Below, piece by piece: positions 13,106-22,102 of a DNA stretch of 64,000 nt. The stretch covers positions 480,787 to 544,786 of the forward strand of contig NZ_BBYK01000038.1 of assembly GCF_001570365.1 (NCBI RefSeq). Direction: 5' to 3'. A program made the translations under genes and the position numbers. The notes beneath the pieces were generated by a model. It was not told the origin of the DNA. It was given only the letters and a program-made list of their open reading frames with translations, and made no database searches. The stretch comes from Microtetraspora fusca. GTDB taxonomy: Bacteria; Actinomycetota; Actinomycetes; Streptosporangiales; Streptosporangiaceae. Within the stretch, counting starts at the first letter, position 1. Every line of letters begins with the position of its first letter.

Positions 13106-13595
13106 GGCCGGTCACCTCCTCACCGAGCCACGCGCGGAGCCGTACGAGCGCCTTGGACGCCTGGCTCTTCACGGTGCCGACGGAACATCCGAGGATCTGG
13201 GCGGTCTGGGATTCGGTCAGGTCCTCCCAGTACCTGAGCACGACGACGGCGCGCTGGCGCGGCGGGAGGGTGCGCAGGCCGTCCACGAGGACCTGGCGCA
13301 GCTCGACGTCGGAGGCGGCCGGCGCGGGCCGGTCTGGCGGAGAGTGCGTCGGGATGAACCGCAGGATCGCTCGGCGGCGGGCGCGGCTGATCGCGAGATT
13401 GATGATGATTTTTCGGACGTAGGGCTCGGGCGCGGCATCCGCGCGGAGCCGGTGCCAGTTGCGGCAGGCCCGTTCCAGCGCGCTCTGGAGCACGTCCTCG
13501 GCCTCGTCGGGGAAGTCGCAGGCGAGATACGCCGTGCGCAGCAGGCTCGTGCCCCGGGCGGCCACGAACTCCGCGAACCCCTCGGGAGGATTCAC
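13092..13595 (-). CDS. SigE-family (ECF-type) RNA polymerase sigma factor
   Basis: A 167-residue sigma factor with region 2 (LLRTAYLACDFPDEAEDVLQ) and region 4 (LPPRQRAVVVLRYWEDLTES, then GTVKSQASKALVRLR). The GTG start at 13595 was chosen because the protein then has the same length and N-terminal pattern as its paralog at 14680-15180; the open frame upstream overlaps another gene. It drives expression with its coupled membrane partner downstream. Target promoters are unknown. Confidence 0.85.
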   Translation of the reverse strand: MNPPEGFAEFVAARGTSLLRTAYLACDFPDEAEDVLQSALERACRNWHRLRADAAPEPYVRKIIINLAISRARRRAILRFIPTHSPPDRPAPAASDVELRQVLVDGLRTLPPRQRAVVVLRYWEDLTESQTAQILGCSVGTVKSQASKALVRLRAWLGEEVTGLVGS

Positions 13596-13648
13596 TCGGC
13601 TCTGTCCAGTGTCATGCCCTGTTGTACGCCCCGGGCCGGAAAAGGGTT

Positions 13649-13671
13649 GCCCGGCCGCGTGGCGGCCGGGC
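13649..13671 (-). terminator. GC-rich hairpin between the two sigma modules
   Basis: A perfect 10-base-pair hairpin, GCCCGGCCGC-GTG-GCGGCCGGGC, between the PASTA protein gene and the next sigma gene. There is no U-tract. It could be a terminator for the upstream module. Confidence 0.5.
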
Positions 13672-13726
13672 GGGGCGCCCCTGTGGAAACCCGACGAAAG
13701 CGCAGGGGCGCGAAGGTGCGAAAGGC

Positions 13727-14683
13727 TCAGTCCTTGACGGTCACCCCCTCGGCGATCTTCTGGATCTCCGCGTCGGCGGCGTCCGACCCGAGCTTCTGGG
13801 CGAACACGGGGCTGAACATGAGCTCGACCGTGACGTCGGCGCGCGGGAACCAGACCAGGGTGAGGGTGGTCTCGGCACTGCTCCCCGCGACCTCGCCGCC
13901 CTCCGTGAACGAGCCGAGGTAGCCGTCCTTTCCGCGGATCTTCACCGGGGTGCCGTCCACGTGGTCGCGCCGGGTGCGGGCCGCCTTCCCCCTGTAGACC
14001 ACGGCCTCCACCGAGTACTCCCCGGTGCTCTTGCCCGGCTCGACCCAGCTGGTGGCGTAGCTGGTCTTGCCGAAGCCGTCCTTGCCCGACCACTTGCCCC
14101 ATTCGAGGCCGTCCGGCAGGTAGTCCAGGTGGATGCCACCGAAGGTCCGGCCGTCGCCCAGATCGCCGAGGTCCTGGGGCAGCCCGTCATCGACCGGCTC
14201 GGATGTCTGATCGGTCGGCGGCGGCGCGCTCGTCGCGATGGTGACCTCCACGCGGGCTCCCTCAGGGGCCACCGTGCCGGCCGCGGGGGTCTGGGCGATG
14301 ATCGTCCCCGGGCGGTGTTCGTGGTTGACGACCTTCTTCCAACCCACCTCGAACCCGGCGGCCTTGAGCACGCCCGCGACGTCGTTGGTCATGCCTACGA
14401 CGTCCGGCACGACGTTCCCCGCCAGCGCGCTGTCCTCGCCGACGGGCTGCGACGCTCCGGGTACGGGCGCCCCGACCTGCGCCGGTGCCGGGCCGGATGT
14501 GGTGGACAGGTACACGGGCACGGCTCCGGCGACGGCGACCGTCAGGAGCGCCGCTCCCGCCGTACGAAACCTGACCACGTTACGGCGGTTGCGCCGCCGG
14601 ATGCGCTGCCCCATCGAGGGCGGGGCTTGGACGGCGGCCACCCGGGACGCCATCGCCTCCTTCAGCGCCTCTTCCACGTTCAT
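13727..14683 (-). CDS. Membrane protein with an outside PASTA domain, partner of the adjacent sigma factor
   Basis: A 318-residue protein. Residues 1-38 are cytoplasmic and basic (RIRRRNRRNVVRF), followed by one membrane helix (about 40-58). At about residues 89-148 is a PASTA domain: NVVPDVVGMTNDVAGVLKAA, then PGTIIAQTPAAGTVAPEGA. PASTA domains in kinases and penicillin-binding proteins bind peptidoglycan fragments. The C-terminal 160 residues are a beta-rich outside domain I do not recognise. The start overlaps the sigma gene by four bases (ATGA). A cell-wall-sensing anti-sigma factor is the natural reading, but it is inference. Confidence 0.65.
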   Translation of the reverse strand: MNVEEALKEAMASRVAAVQAPPSMGQRIRRRNRRNVVRFRTAGAALLTVAVAGAVPVYLSTTSGPAPAQVGAPVPGASQPVGEDSALAGNVVPDVVGMTNDVAGVLKAAGFEVGWKKVVNHEHRPGTIIAQTPAAGTVAPEGARVEVTIATSAPPPTDQTSEPVDDGLPQDLGDLGDGRTFGGIHLDYLPDGLEWGKWSGKDGFGKTSYATSWVEPGKSTGEYSVEAVVYRGKAARTRRDHVDGTPVKIRGKDGYLGSFTEGGEVAGSSAETTLTLVWFPRADVTVELMFSPVFAQKLGSDAADAEIQKIAEGVTVKD

Positions 14684-15180
14684 GCTGACGCTCCTTCCAG
14701 CGTTGCCAGACGTGCACGGATTCGCGCCAGGCCACGGGCGGCCTGGCTCTTCACGGTCCCGATCGAGCAGCCGAGCGATGCCGCCGTCTCGGCCTCGGAC
14801 ATGTCCTCCCAGTAGCGCAGGACCAGTACGGCCCGCATCCGCGCCGGAAGCCTCCCGAGCTCCGCGAGCAGGAGCTCGCGCAGGCCGAGGTCCGGCGACT
14901 CCACGGGCGTGTCGGGAGGGCTGGCGAAGGTGATCTCCTGGATCACCCGTCTCCTGCGGGCCCTGCTGATGGCGGCGTTCACGACGACGCGGCGCGCGTA
15001 CGCCTCAGGGTTGTCGCGCCTGATGCGTGGCCAGTGCCGGTACACCTTCTCCAGGGCGCTCTGGACCAGGTCCTCGGCATCGTGGGGGGACGCGCCGCAG
15101 ACCAGGACCGCGGTGCGGAGCAGGGCGGTGCTCCGGGCGGCCAGGAACTCGTCGAAGGCCGCCTCGTCTTCTTCGGTCAT
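14680..15180 (-). CDS. SigE-family (ECF-type) RNA polymerase sigma factor
   Basis: A 166-residue sigma factor, paralogous to 13092-13595. Region 2 is visible as LLRTAVLVCGASPHDAEDLVQ and region 4 as MRAVLVLRYWEDMSEAETAA followed by GTVKSQAARGLARIR. It is the first gene of its module and is translationally coupled to the PASTA protein. Its promoter must lie in the 70 bases shared with the divergent deaminase gene. Confidence 0.87.
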   Translation of the reverse strand: MTEEDEAAFDEFLAARSTALLRTAVLVCGASPHDAEDLVQSALEKVYRHWPRIRRDNPEAYARRVVVNAAISRARRRRVIQEITFASPPDTPVESPDLGLRELLLAELGRLPARMRAVLVLRYWEDMSEAETAASLGCSIGTVKSQAARGLARIRARLATLEGASA

Positions 15181-15254
15181 CAGCTCCCCTTTCGCCCGTC
15201 CACAACGCGTGAAGGGCGGACCAGGTTGAGACGCGGATGCGGCAGGATATGGAA

Positions 15255-16274
15255 ATGCCGCGCTCTCTCGTCACGCTCCCCAAGGCCCACCTGCACCTTC
15301 ACTTCACCGGCTCGATGCGGCATTCGACGCTGATCGAGCTGGCCCAGGAGCACGGGGTCCATCTGCCTGACGCGCTGGTGCAGGACTGGCCGCCGAAGCT
15401 GCGCGCGACCGACGAGCGGGGCTGGTTCAGGTTCCAGCGGTTGTACGACATCGCCCGATCGGTGCTGCGGCGCCCCGAGGACGTCTACCGGCTGCTCAAG
15501 GAGGCGGCGGAGGACGAGGCCGCCGAGGGGTCGCGCTGGCTGGAGATCCAGGTGGACCCCTCCGGGTACGCCGCGCGGTTCGGCGGGTTGACCGCGACGC
15601 TCGAGTTGGTGCTCGACGCCGCGGCGCGGGCCTCGGCCTCCTCGGGCGTGGGCGTAGCGGTGATCGTGGCGGCCAACCGCACCCGGCATCCCCTCGACTC
15701 ACGGACCCTCGCCCGGCTGGCCGCGCAGTACGCGGGGCGGGGCGTGGTGGGGTTCGGCCTGTCGAACGACGAGCGGCGCGGCCGGGCCCGCGATTTCGAC
15801 GCCGCGTTCCGGATCGCCAAACGGGCCGGGCTGCTGGCCGTACCGCACGGGGGAGAGCTGATGGGCGCGGCCAGCGTCGCCGAGTGCGTCTTCGACCTGG
15901 ACGCCGACCGGGTGGGGCACGGCGTCCGCGCGGCCGAGGACGACCGGCTGCTCGAACGCCTCGCCGACCGGCAGATCGCGTGCGAGGTGTGCCCGCTGTC
16001 CAACGTCGGGCTCGGCGTGGTCCAGGACCCGCGGGACGTGCCGGTGCGCAAGCTGTTCGACGCGGGCGTCCCGATCGCGTTCGGCGCGGACGACCCGCTG
16101 CTGTTCGGGGCCCGGCTGCTCCCGCAGTACGAGCTCGCGCGGGACGTCTACGGCTTCCGCGACGCGGAGGTCGCCGAGCTGGCCCGGCAGTCGATCCGCT
16201 CGTCCATGGCACCCGACTCGCTGAAGAAGGAGCTCCTCGGCGAGATCGACGTCTGGCTCACCCGGCCGGAGTAG
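15255..16274 (+). CDS. Adenosine deaminase-like metal hydrolase
   Basis: A 339-residue member of the adenosine/AMP deaminase family, which hydrolyses the amino group of a purine nucleoside with a zinc ion. Motifs in order are KAHLHLHFTGSM (zinc His pair), HGGE, DRVGHGVRA, CPLSNVGLG and FGADDPLLF with the metal Asp. The first and last motifs differ from classical enzymes (HVHLDG and NTDDP types), so the substrate may not be adenosine. The ATG at 15255 has AGGA eight bases upstream; in-frame ATGs at 15237 and 15249 are alternatives. Confidence 0.8.
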   Translation: MPRSLVTLPKAHLHLHFTGSMRHSTLIELAQEHGVHLPDALVQDWPPKLRATDERGWFRFQRLYDIARSVLRRPEDVYRLLKEAAEDEAAEGSRWLEIQVDPSGYAARFGGLTATLELVLDAAARASASSGVGVAVIVAANRTRHPLDSRTLARLAAQYAGRGVVGFGLSNDERRGRARDFDAAFRIAKRAGLLAVPHGGELMGAASVAECVFDLDADRVGHGVRAAEDDRLLERLADRQIACEVCPLSNVGLGVVQDPRDVPVRKLFDAGVPIAFGADDPLLFGARLLPQYELARDVYGFRDAEVAELARQSIRSSMAPDSLKKELLGEIDVWLTRPE

Positions 16275-16289
16275 CCGCCCGGGGCCGCT

Positions 16290-17426
16290 TCAGTGTCCCG
16301 GACCGGGGTGCGGGCGACTGGACTCGGGCCTCCTGGCCGGATCGCCGCAGGCACGCCGTCCGGGGTGGCGCATCCCGCGCCGCAGGGCGAGGGAGTGCTC
16401 GCGGTGGCGGCCGACGACCGCGCGTTCCTCACCGATCGCGCGGAGCCACTCCCGGCCGTAGTCCCGCATCATGCCGAGCATCCGGAACCGCTGACCGTGC
16501 CGGATCAGCACGGACTTGTCGGCGAGCCGGGAGAGCAGGTCGGGCACGCCGCTCAGCAGCTCGTCGGCGCAGACGTCCGCGGCCGCGGCGGCGTCGAACG
16601 TCCCGGCGAACACGGAGAGCCGCGCCCACAGCAGCCGCTCCTCCGGCGTGCACAGCTCGTGGCTCCACCCGACCGCGGTGCGCAGCGTCCGGTGCCTGCC
16701 GGTACGGCCGCGCCCCGCGAGCAACGAGAACCTGTCGTCCATGTGGTCGAGCAGCTCGCCCGCGGTCAGGGCGCGCAGCCGGCCGGCGGCGAGTTCGAGC
16801 GCGAGCGGCACGCCGTCCAGGCGGCGGCAGAGCCGTACGACGGCGTCGGAGCTTTCGAACCCGGGGCGTACGGCGCGGGCCCGGTCGCGGAACAGCCGTA
16901 CGGCGTCGCAGTCCTCGGCGGTGACCGGGAGCGGGCGTACGGTGTGGACGCGCTCCCCCGGGAGGCCGAGGGGCTGCCTGCTGGTGGCCAGGACGCGCAC
17001 GCCGGGAGCCGCCCGCAGGATCTGGCCGACCAGCTCGCGGCACGGGCCGAGGAGGTGCTCGCACGTGTCGAGGATCAGGAGCATCCGGCGGTCGGCGAGG
17101 TGCTCGGCGAGGACGTCCCCCTGAGGGCGGGCGGCCTGCTCGGGCAGGCCGATCGCGGCGCCGATCGTGTGGGCCAGCAGGGCGCCGTTGCGCTCGCCGG
17201 ACAGCTCGGCCAGCCAGGCGCCGCCGGGCAGCTCCCCCGCCGTCTTGAGCGCGAGCCGGGTCTTGCCGACCCCCGCGACCCCGGTCAGCGTGACCAGGGA
17301 CTCCTCCCGTAGCAGCCGCCCCACCTCGGCCAGGTCCTCGTCCCGTCCCATGAAGGTGCTCGTCTCGGCGGGCAGATTGCCTCGCCGCCCCAGCGCATCG
17401 ATCACCAGATCCGCCCTCTCATGCAT
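16290..17426 (-). CDS. NB-ARC/AAA-type ATPase, apparently truncated
   Basis: A 378-residue P-loop ATPase of the STAND/NB-ARC type. It has Walker A (GVAGVGKTRL), Walker B (RMLLILDTCEHLL), a sensor (VRVLATSRQPLG) and the GVPLALELAAGRLRAL segment. A winged-helix region follows (TAVGWSHELCTPEERLLWAR). Its larger relative at 17669 goes on into a repeat region and a LuxR domain. This one ends soon after RHREHSLALRRG in an Arg/Pro-rich tail with no family likeness, right at the end of the convergent deaminase gene. It lacks any DNA-binding domain, which suggests 3' loss. A GTG at 17405 with AGGG upstream is an alternative start. Confidence 0.7.
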   Translation of the reverse strand: MHERADLVIDALGRRGNLPAETSTFMGRDEDLAEVGRLLREESLVTLTGVAGVGKTRLALKTAGELPGGAWLAELSGERNGALLAHTIGAAIGLPEQAARPQGDVLAEHLADRRMLLILDTCEHLLGPCRELVGQILRAAPGVRVLATSRQPLGLPGERVHTVRPLPVTAEDCDAVRLFRDRARAVRPGFESSDAVVRLCRRLDGVPLALELAAGRLRALTAGELLDHMDDRFSLLAGRGRTGRHRTLRTAVGWSHELCTPEERLLWARLSVFAGTFDAAAAADVCADELLSGVPDLLSRLADKSVLIRHGQRFRMLGMMRDYGREWLRAIGEERAVVGRHREHSLALRRGMRHPGRRACGDPARRPESSRPHPGPGH

Positions 17427-17668
17427 GGCCGGCCCAGCCAATCATGAGTGCGTAATCGGATGGCTACTGAGGGTTGAGGATTACCCCACCACGATGGAGA
17501 TTCACCACCCCCGCGGAGGAGGTTCGGCGGCGGGACGATCCCCCTCGACCCGAACCCGCCGCCGAACCCTGCCGCGACGTCGTCCCCCGCCGCGCGGCGA
17601 TTCGACCGGCCGGCTTCCCCCCTATTCGGCCAACCGGACACGATTAGTATTCATTAGATCGCGCTACG

Positions 17669-19936
17669 TCACATCGGGACGATGCCCGATCCCTTCTCCG
17701 ATGTGGGCCTGGTGGGGGCGGAGCGCCGTACCGCCACCCAGGCGGCGATCTGCACGCGGGACGACATGCGCAGCTTGGCCAGGATGTTCTCCACGTGGGT
17801 GTCGGCCGTCCGCTCGGCGATCATCAGCCGCTCCGCGAGCTCGCGGTTCGACAGGCCGTCCGCGATCAGCTCGGCCACCTGGGACTCCCTTGGCGTGAGG
17901 CAGGCGCCCTCCTTCGGCGGGTCGCCGAGCGCCCGCCGGTAGACCGCGTCCAGGTCGAGGCCGGCCCCCTCGGCGAGAGCCGTACGGAACGTGGGGCCGC
18001 CGGCGAGGCCGCGCGCGATCTCGGCGCAGGTGGAGTGGCGGGCGCCCCAGTAGGGCGCCTCGTCCAGCCGGATGCCGGTCGAGGCGCCGAGCCCCTCCAC
18101 CGCTCCCAGCAGCGTCGCGGCGAGCCCTCCCCTGCCCGTGGCGGCCGCGAGCCACGCCTGGACCTCGAACCCGGCGAGCGCCCCGGCCAGGTCGCCGAGA
18201 TCGCGGCCGAGCCGGAGCGCCTCGCGGTTGCGCTCCTCGGCCTCGGCCAGGTCGCCGTTCTCCCAGGCGAGTACGGCCAGGCCCTGGTTGGCGACGGAGC
18301 GGCTCCAGCAGTCGCCGTTGAGCGTGCCGCGCCACATCGCGTCGTCCAGCACCTCCCTGGCCCGTACGCCGCCGGACCGGGCCAGGGCGAGGCCCTCCTG
18401 GCTGAGGACGCAGGCGGGGTTGCGGCCGAGGAGCCAGGCGGGGCCGGTGCCTCCCCGGGCGGCGAGCAGCCCGTCGAGCCGCCGGGCCGCGTCCTCGTCG
18501 TCGCCCGCGGCGAACGCGACGACCGCCGCCGCGTGGGCGCCCCACACGCTCGCCCCCGGGCCGCGGCGGCACTCCTCCATCCGCGTACGGGCCCGATGCA
18601 CGTCGAAGTGGCGGGCCTCCACCCACGCGGCGGCCCAGAGAGCCTTGACGCGGTGCGGGGTCGGCCGCCCGGTCGCCGCGAGCGCCCGGTCGAGGTAGCG
18701 GCGGCCCTCCCGGTGGCGGCCGCAGGCGATCCACAGCGGCCACAGCGTCCCGGCGAGCTCGACCGCGACCCGGGGGTCCCCGGTGAGGGCGTGGTCGAGG
18801 GCGGCCAGGAAGTTCGGCAGTTCCTCGGCCATCCGGCGGGCCCACGCGAGCTGTCCCGGCCCGGCCCACTCCGCCTCCGCACGGCGCGCGAGCCGCAGGT
18901 AGGCGTCCCGGTGGCGGTCGCGCACCGCCTCCTCCTCGCCCAGCTCGCGCAGCCGTTCCGCCCCGTAGGCGCGTACGGCGTGCAGCAGGCGGTAGCGGTC
19001 GCCCTCGCGCAGCAGGACGGACTTCTCGACCAGCCGGGCCAGCAGGGCGAACACGTCGTCGCGCGAGAGCGCGCCGTCGGCGCACACCTCCTCGGCCGTC
19101 TCGCGTTCGAAGCCGTGCGAGAACACCGAAAGCCGGGCCCACAGCAGCCGCTCGCGGGGCTCGCACAGCTCGTGGCTCCAGCCGATCGCGGTGCGCAGGG
19201 TGCGGTGCCTGCTCTCCCCCGTCTCGGACTCGGCGCGGCTCAGCAGCCGGAACCGGTCGGACAGGCGGGCGGAGATGTCCTGGACGGACAGCGCCCTCAG
19301 CCGGGTCGCGGCCAGCTCGATCGCGAGCGGCACGCCGTCGAGTTCCTCGCAGAGCCGTACGACGTGGGCGCGGTTGGCGCGATCGACCACGAAGTCGGGC
19401 ACCGTGGCCACGGCCCGGTCGGCGAACAGCGTCACCGCGTCGTCGCCGAGCGGGAGAACGGTCACGACATGCTCGCCCGGCGCGTCGAGGGGCTCCCTGC
19501 CGGTGGTCAGCACGCGCAGCCCCGGGCAGTGCTCCAGCAGGTGTCCGGCCAGTTCGGCGCACGCGGCGGGCAGGTGCTCGCAGGTGTCGAGGACGAGGAG
19601 CATCCGCCGGTCGCCGACGCGCGCGGCGAGCGCGGCGGCCTCCGTCTCGCCGGGGCCACCGGGGTCCTCGCCGTCGCCCGGACCGGCCAGGGTCGCGGCG
19701 ACGTGCGGGAGGAGGTCGCGCGGGTCGCGGAGCGGGGAGAGCTCCACCAGCCAGACGCCGTCGGGGAACCGCCGGTGCGCGTCGGCCGCGACCCGGCGGG
19801 CCAGCCTGCTCTTGCCGACTCCCGGAGCGCCGGTAAGCGTGACCAGCCGGGCGCGGCCGAGGAGCCCCGCGACGTACTCCCGCTCGTCCGCGCGGCCGAC
19901 GAAGCTGGCCGGCTCGGCGGGCAGGTTCCCGATCAC
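17669..19936 (-). CDS. Large ATP-binding LuxR-family transcriptional regulator
   Basis: A 755-residue regulator. The N-terminal NB-ARC ATPase domain has Walker A (GAPGVGKSRL), Walker B (RMLLVLDTCEHLP), VLTTGREPLD, and the winged helix TAIGWSHELCEPRERLLWAR at about residues 250-270. A helical repeat region (about 340-660) follows. The C-terminus is a LuxR helix-turn-helix (LTPRESQVAELIADGLSNRE). It acts in the cytoplasm as an ATP-dependent transcription activator, signal unknown. The GTG start overlaps the preceding gene by four bases (GTGA). No biosynthetic cluster is adjacent. Confidence 0.85.
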   Translation of the reverse strand: MIGNLPAEPASFVGRADEREYVAGLLGRARLVTLTGAPGVGKSRLARRVAADAHRRFPDGVWLVELSPLRDPRDLLPHVAATLAGPGDGEDPGGPGETEAAALAARVGDRRMLLVLDTCEHLPAACAELAGHLLEHCPGLRVLTTGREPLDAPGEHVVTVLPLGDDAVTLFADRAVATVPDFVVDRANRAHVVRLCEELDGVPLAIELAATRLRALSVQDISARLSDRFRLLSRAESETGESRHRTLRTAIGWSHELCEPRERLLWARLSVFSHGFERETAEEVCADGALSRDDVFALLARLVEKSVLLREGDRYRLLHAVRAYGAERLRELGEEEAVRDRHRDAYLRLARRAEAEWAGPGQLAWARRMAEELPNFLAALDHALTGDPRVAVELAGTLWPLWIACGRHREGRRYLDRALAATGRPTPHRVKALWAAAWVEARHFDVHRARTRMEECRRGPGASVWGAHAAAVVAFAAGDDEDAARRLDGLLAARGGTGPAWLLGRNPACVLSQEGLALARSGGVRAREVLDDAMWRGTLNGDCWSRSVANQGLAVLAWENGDLAEAEERNREALRLGRDLGDLAGALAGFEVQAWLAAATGRGGLAATLLGAVEGLGASTGIRLDEAPYWGARHSTCAEIARGLAGGPTFRTALAEGAGLDLDAVYRRALGDPPKEGACLTPRESQVAELIADGLSNRELAERLMIAERTADTHVENILAKLRMSSRVQIAAWVAVRRSAPTRPTSEKGSGIVPM

Positions 19937-21054
19937 CGGTCTTCCCGCCGCCGGGCGACCCAGGCGGCCACCTGGGTACGGGAGGAGAAGTTGAGCTTGG
20001 CCAGGATGTGCTCCATGTGCGCCTCGGCGGTGCGTTTCGAGATCACCAGCTTCTCCGCCACCTCGCGGTTGGACAAGCCGTCCGCGACGAGTTCGGCGAC
20101 CTCGTGCTCGCGCCGGGTCAGCACCGGTGGGCCGTCCAGGTCGTCCGTACGGCGTGGGCAGGGGACGGGCCGGTCGCGGCTGTGAGCGCGCGGCGGCCGC
20201 CCGGCGCCCGCACGGGGCACGCGGAAGCAGACCTCACCGCCGCTCTCCTCACGGATCAGGAGGGACTTGTCGATCAGGCCGATGAGCGCGTCGAGCAGTT
20301 CGGCGGGCGGCGGGACGTCCACGCAGACCCGCTCCGCGTCGGCCAGGCCGAACGGCCCGGGGAACGCGGCGACCCGCGCCCACACGTGCGTTTCGTCCGG
20401 CGAGCACAGTTCGAGGGCGCGGTCCAGCGCGCCGCGCGCGGCCGTCTCATGGAAGGGGTCGTCGAACAGGTCCTCGGTCGTCGGCTCGGGAGCGGCGCGC
20501 AGCCGCCGCGCGGCCAGCTCGATCGCGGAGGGCATCCGGCCGAGCCGCTCGCACAGCCGGGCGGCGGCCTTGCGGTTCAGGTCCGCGACGCCGCGGCCGG
20601 GCGCGCGGTTCGCCAGCAGGGCGACGGCGTCGGCGGACGGCAGCGGGCCGACGGGGAGCAGGTGCTCTCCCACGACGCCGAGCGAGCGCCGCCCGGTCGC
20701 CAGGATGCGCAGGCCGGACGCGCTCCTGAGCAGTGACTCGGCGAGCGCCGCGCAGGGGCCGGCCAGGCGCTCGACGCCGTCGAGGACGAGCAGGAGGCGG
20801 CCCTCCCCCGCGCCGACCGCCTGGGCGGCGGTCCGGGCGAGCGCCACCGAGTCGGCCTCCCGGGACACGTCCACGACCTGAACCCCGCCGGAGAAGGCCT
20901 TGCGCACGCTCCACGCGGCCTCCTCCGCCAGCCGCGACTTCCCCACGCCGGAGAGCCCGGTCAGGGTCACCAGTCGCGAACGGCCGAGCAGCCGTCTGAT
21001 CTGTGCGATCTCGGCCCGGCGGCCGAGGAAGGCCGGAAGATCGCGTCGCTCCAT
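19933..21054 (-). CDS. Short ATP-binding LuxR-family regulator lacking the repeat region
   Basis: A 373-residue protein. It has an NB-ARC-like ATPase core with Walker A (GLSGVGKSRL) and Walker B-like LLLVLDGVERL, then a shortened winged-helix region, then directly a LuxR helix-turn-helix (LTRREHEVAELVADGLSNRE) at the C-terminus. The helical repeats of its neighbour at 17669 are missing. The ATG at 21054 was chosen because it begins MERRDLPAFLGR, matching the family; the frame continues upstream without support. It is the first gene of a coupled pair. Confidence 0.8.
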   Translation of the reverse strand: MERRDLPAFLGRRAEIAQIRRLLGRSRLVTLTGLSGVGKSRLAEEAAWSVRKAFSGGVQVVDVSREADSVALARTAAQAVGAGEGRLLLVLDGVERLAGPCAALAESLLRSASGLRILATGRRSLGVVGEHLLPVGPLPSADAVALLANRAPGRGVADLNRKAAARLCERLGRMPSAIELAARRLRAAPEPTTEDLFDDPFHETAARGALDRALELCSPDETHVWARVAAFPGPFGLADAERVCVDVPPPAELLDALIGLIDKSLLIREESGGEVCFRVPRAGAGRPPRAHSRDRPVPCPRRTDDLDGPPVLTRREHEVAELVADGLSNREVAEKLVISKRTAEAHMEHILAKLNFSSRTQVAAWVARRREDR

Positions 21055-21232
21055 CGCAGCCTCGAATCGTGGGGGGACTTCACTGCACCCGGCGCTCCGG
21101 TGCACGAATGGTAACCCCGGCATCGCGCACGGGAACGGGCGTTTCACCGGTTGCCGTGCGGGAACCGGAATCGCCGCATCGAGGCGGGCATTAGACTCTG
21201 CGCCACTGCCAGCACGCGCGAACGAGGATTGT

Positions 21233-21964
21233 ATGTCTGGGTATGACCGGGTAGTCCAGCCGGCGGCTGGAGACGAGGCACTGGAGAACCACCTCGGTGG
21301 GGACGAGGCCAAGAACTACCGGCGGTACGAGTTCGACATGGTCGCGCCGCACGTGGGCCGCTCGATGCTGGAGATCGGATCGGGTCTCGGGCACTTCGCG
21401 GAGCAGTTCCTCCCCCGGCTCGACCGGCTCGTGGTGAGCGACTTCGACCCCTACTGCGTGGAGCAGCTCGAGACGCGCTTCGCCGACCGCGACGACATCT
21501 CCGTCCTCCAGTTCGGCCTGCCGACGGAGATCCCCCTGGACGACCCCGTCGACACAGTGATCATGATGAACGTCCTCGAGCACATCGAGGAGGACGTCGA
21601 GGCGCTGCGCTCCCTCGCCAAGGTGACCAAGCCGGGCGGGCGCATCGTCATCTGGGTGCCCGGATACATGCAGCTGTACGGCGACTTCGACCGCAAGGTC
21701 GGCCATGTCACCCGTTACACCCCGGCGACGCTGGCCCGTACGGTGGTGGCCGCCGGACTGCGTCCCCAGGTCCTCAAGCCGATCAACTTCCTGGGCGGCA
21801 TCGCCTGGTGGGTCGCGGTGCGGCGCGGCGGGGTGGGCTACCCCGACCCGAGGCTGGTCAAGATCTACGACCGGACCGTCGTCCCGACCACGCGCTTCAT
21901 CGAGCGGTTCGTCCGGCCTCCGTTCGGCCAGACGGTCTTCTGCGTCGCCCGCGTACCCGGCTAG
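21233..21964 (+). CDS. Class I SAM-dependent methyltransferase
   Basis: A 243-residue methyltransferase. The SAM-binding motif I is LEIGSGLGHFAEQ; motif II acidic residue lies in VVSDFDP; motif IV is DTVIMMNVLEHIEED; the post-motif is LAKVTKPGGRIVIWVPG. This layout resembles enzymes that modify glycan or lipid-linked intermediates, but the substrate cannot be read. GAGGA precedes the ATG. It is a single gene, divergent from the LuxR pair. Confidence 0.85.
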   Translation: MSGYDRVVQPAAGDEALENHLGGDEAKNYRRYEFDMVAPHVGRSMLEIGSGLGHFAEQFLPRLDRLVVSDFDPYCVEQLETRFADRDDISVLQFGLPTEIPLDDPVDTVIMMNVLEHIEEDVEALRSLAKVTKPGGRIVIWVPGYMQLYGDFDRKVGHVTRYTPATLARTVVAAGLRPQVLKPINFLGGIAWWVAVRRGGVGYPDPRLVKIYDRTVVPTTRFIERFVRPPFGQTVFCVARVPG

Positions 21965-22102
21965 CGATCGCGCGCTCGGCCGTACGATCAGGCGTTTCCT
22001 GACGGATCCGGTCCGTTACCGTCCGGGGCTTGCCCGTTTCCTGGGGGTTTGTGGGGCTACTCGCGGGTAGCACGAACGCATCCACCGCCTCAGGAGGTCG
22101 GC

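Noticed and set aside
13596-14102. Upstream extension of the second sigma factor to 336 residues
   Set aside because: The extra part lies antiparallel-frame within the PASTA protein gene on the same strand and has no sigma likeness. The GTG at 13595 gives the normal length.
17795-20185. 796-codon plus-strand frame opposite the LuxR regulator
   Set aside because: Shadow of the minus-strand gene; Gly/Arg/Pro-rich with no domain pattern.
16290-21054. Secondary-metabolite gene cluster suggested by the LuxR-type ATPases
   Set aside because: No polyketide, peptide or tailoring biosynthesis genes lie in the neighbourhood. The flanking genes are ordinary metabolism.
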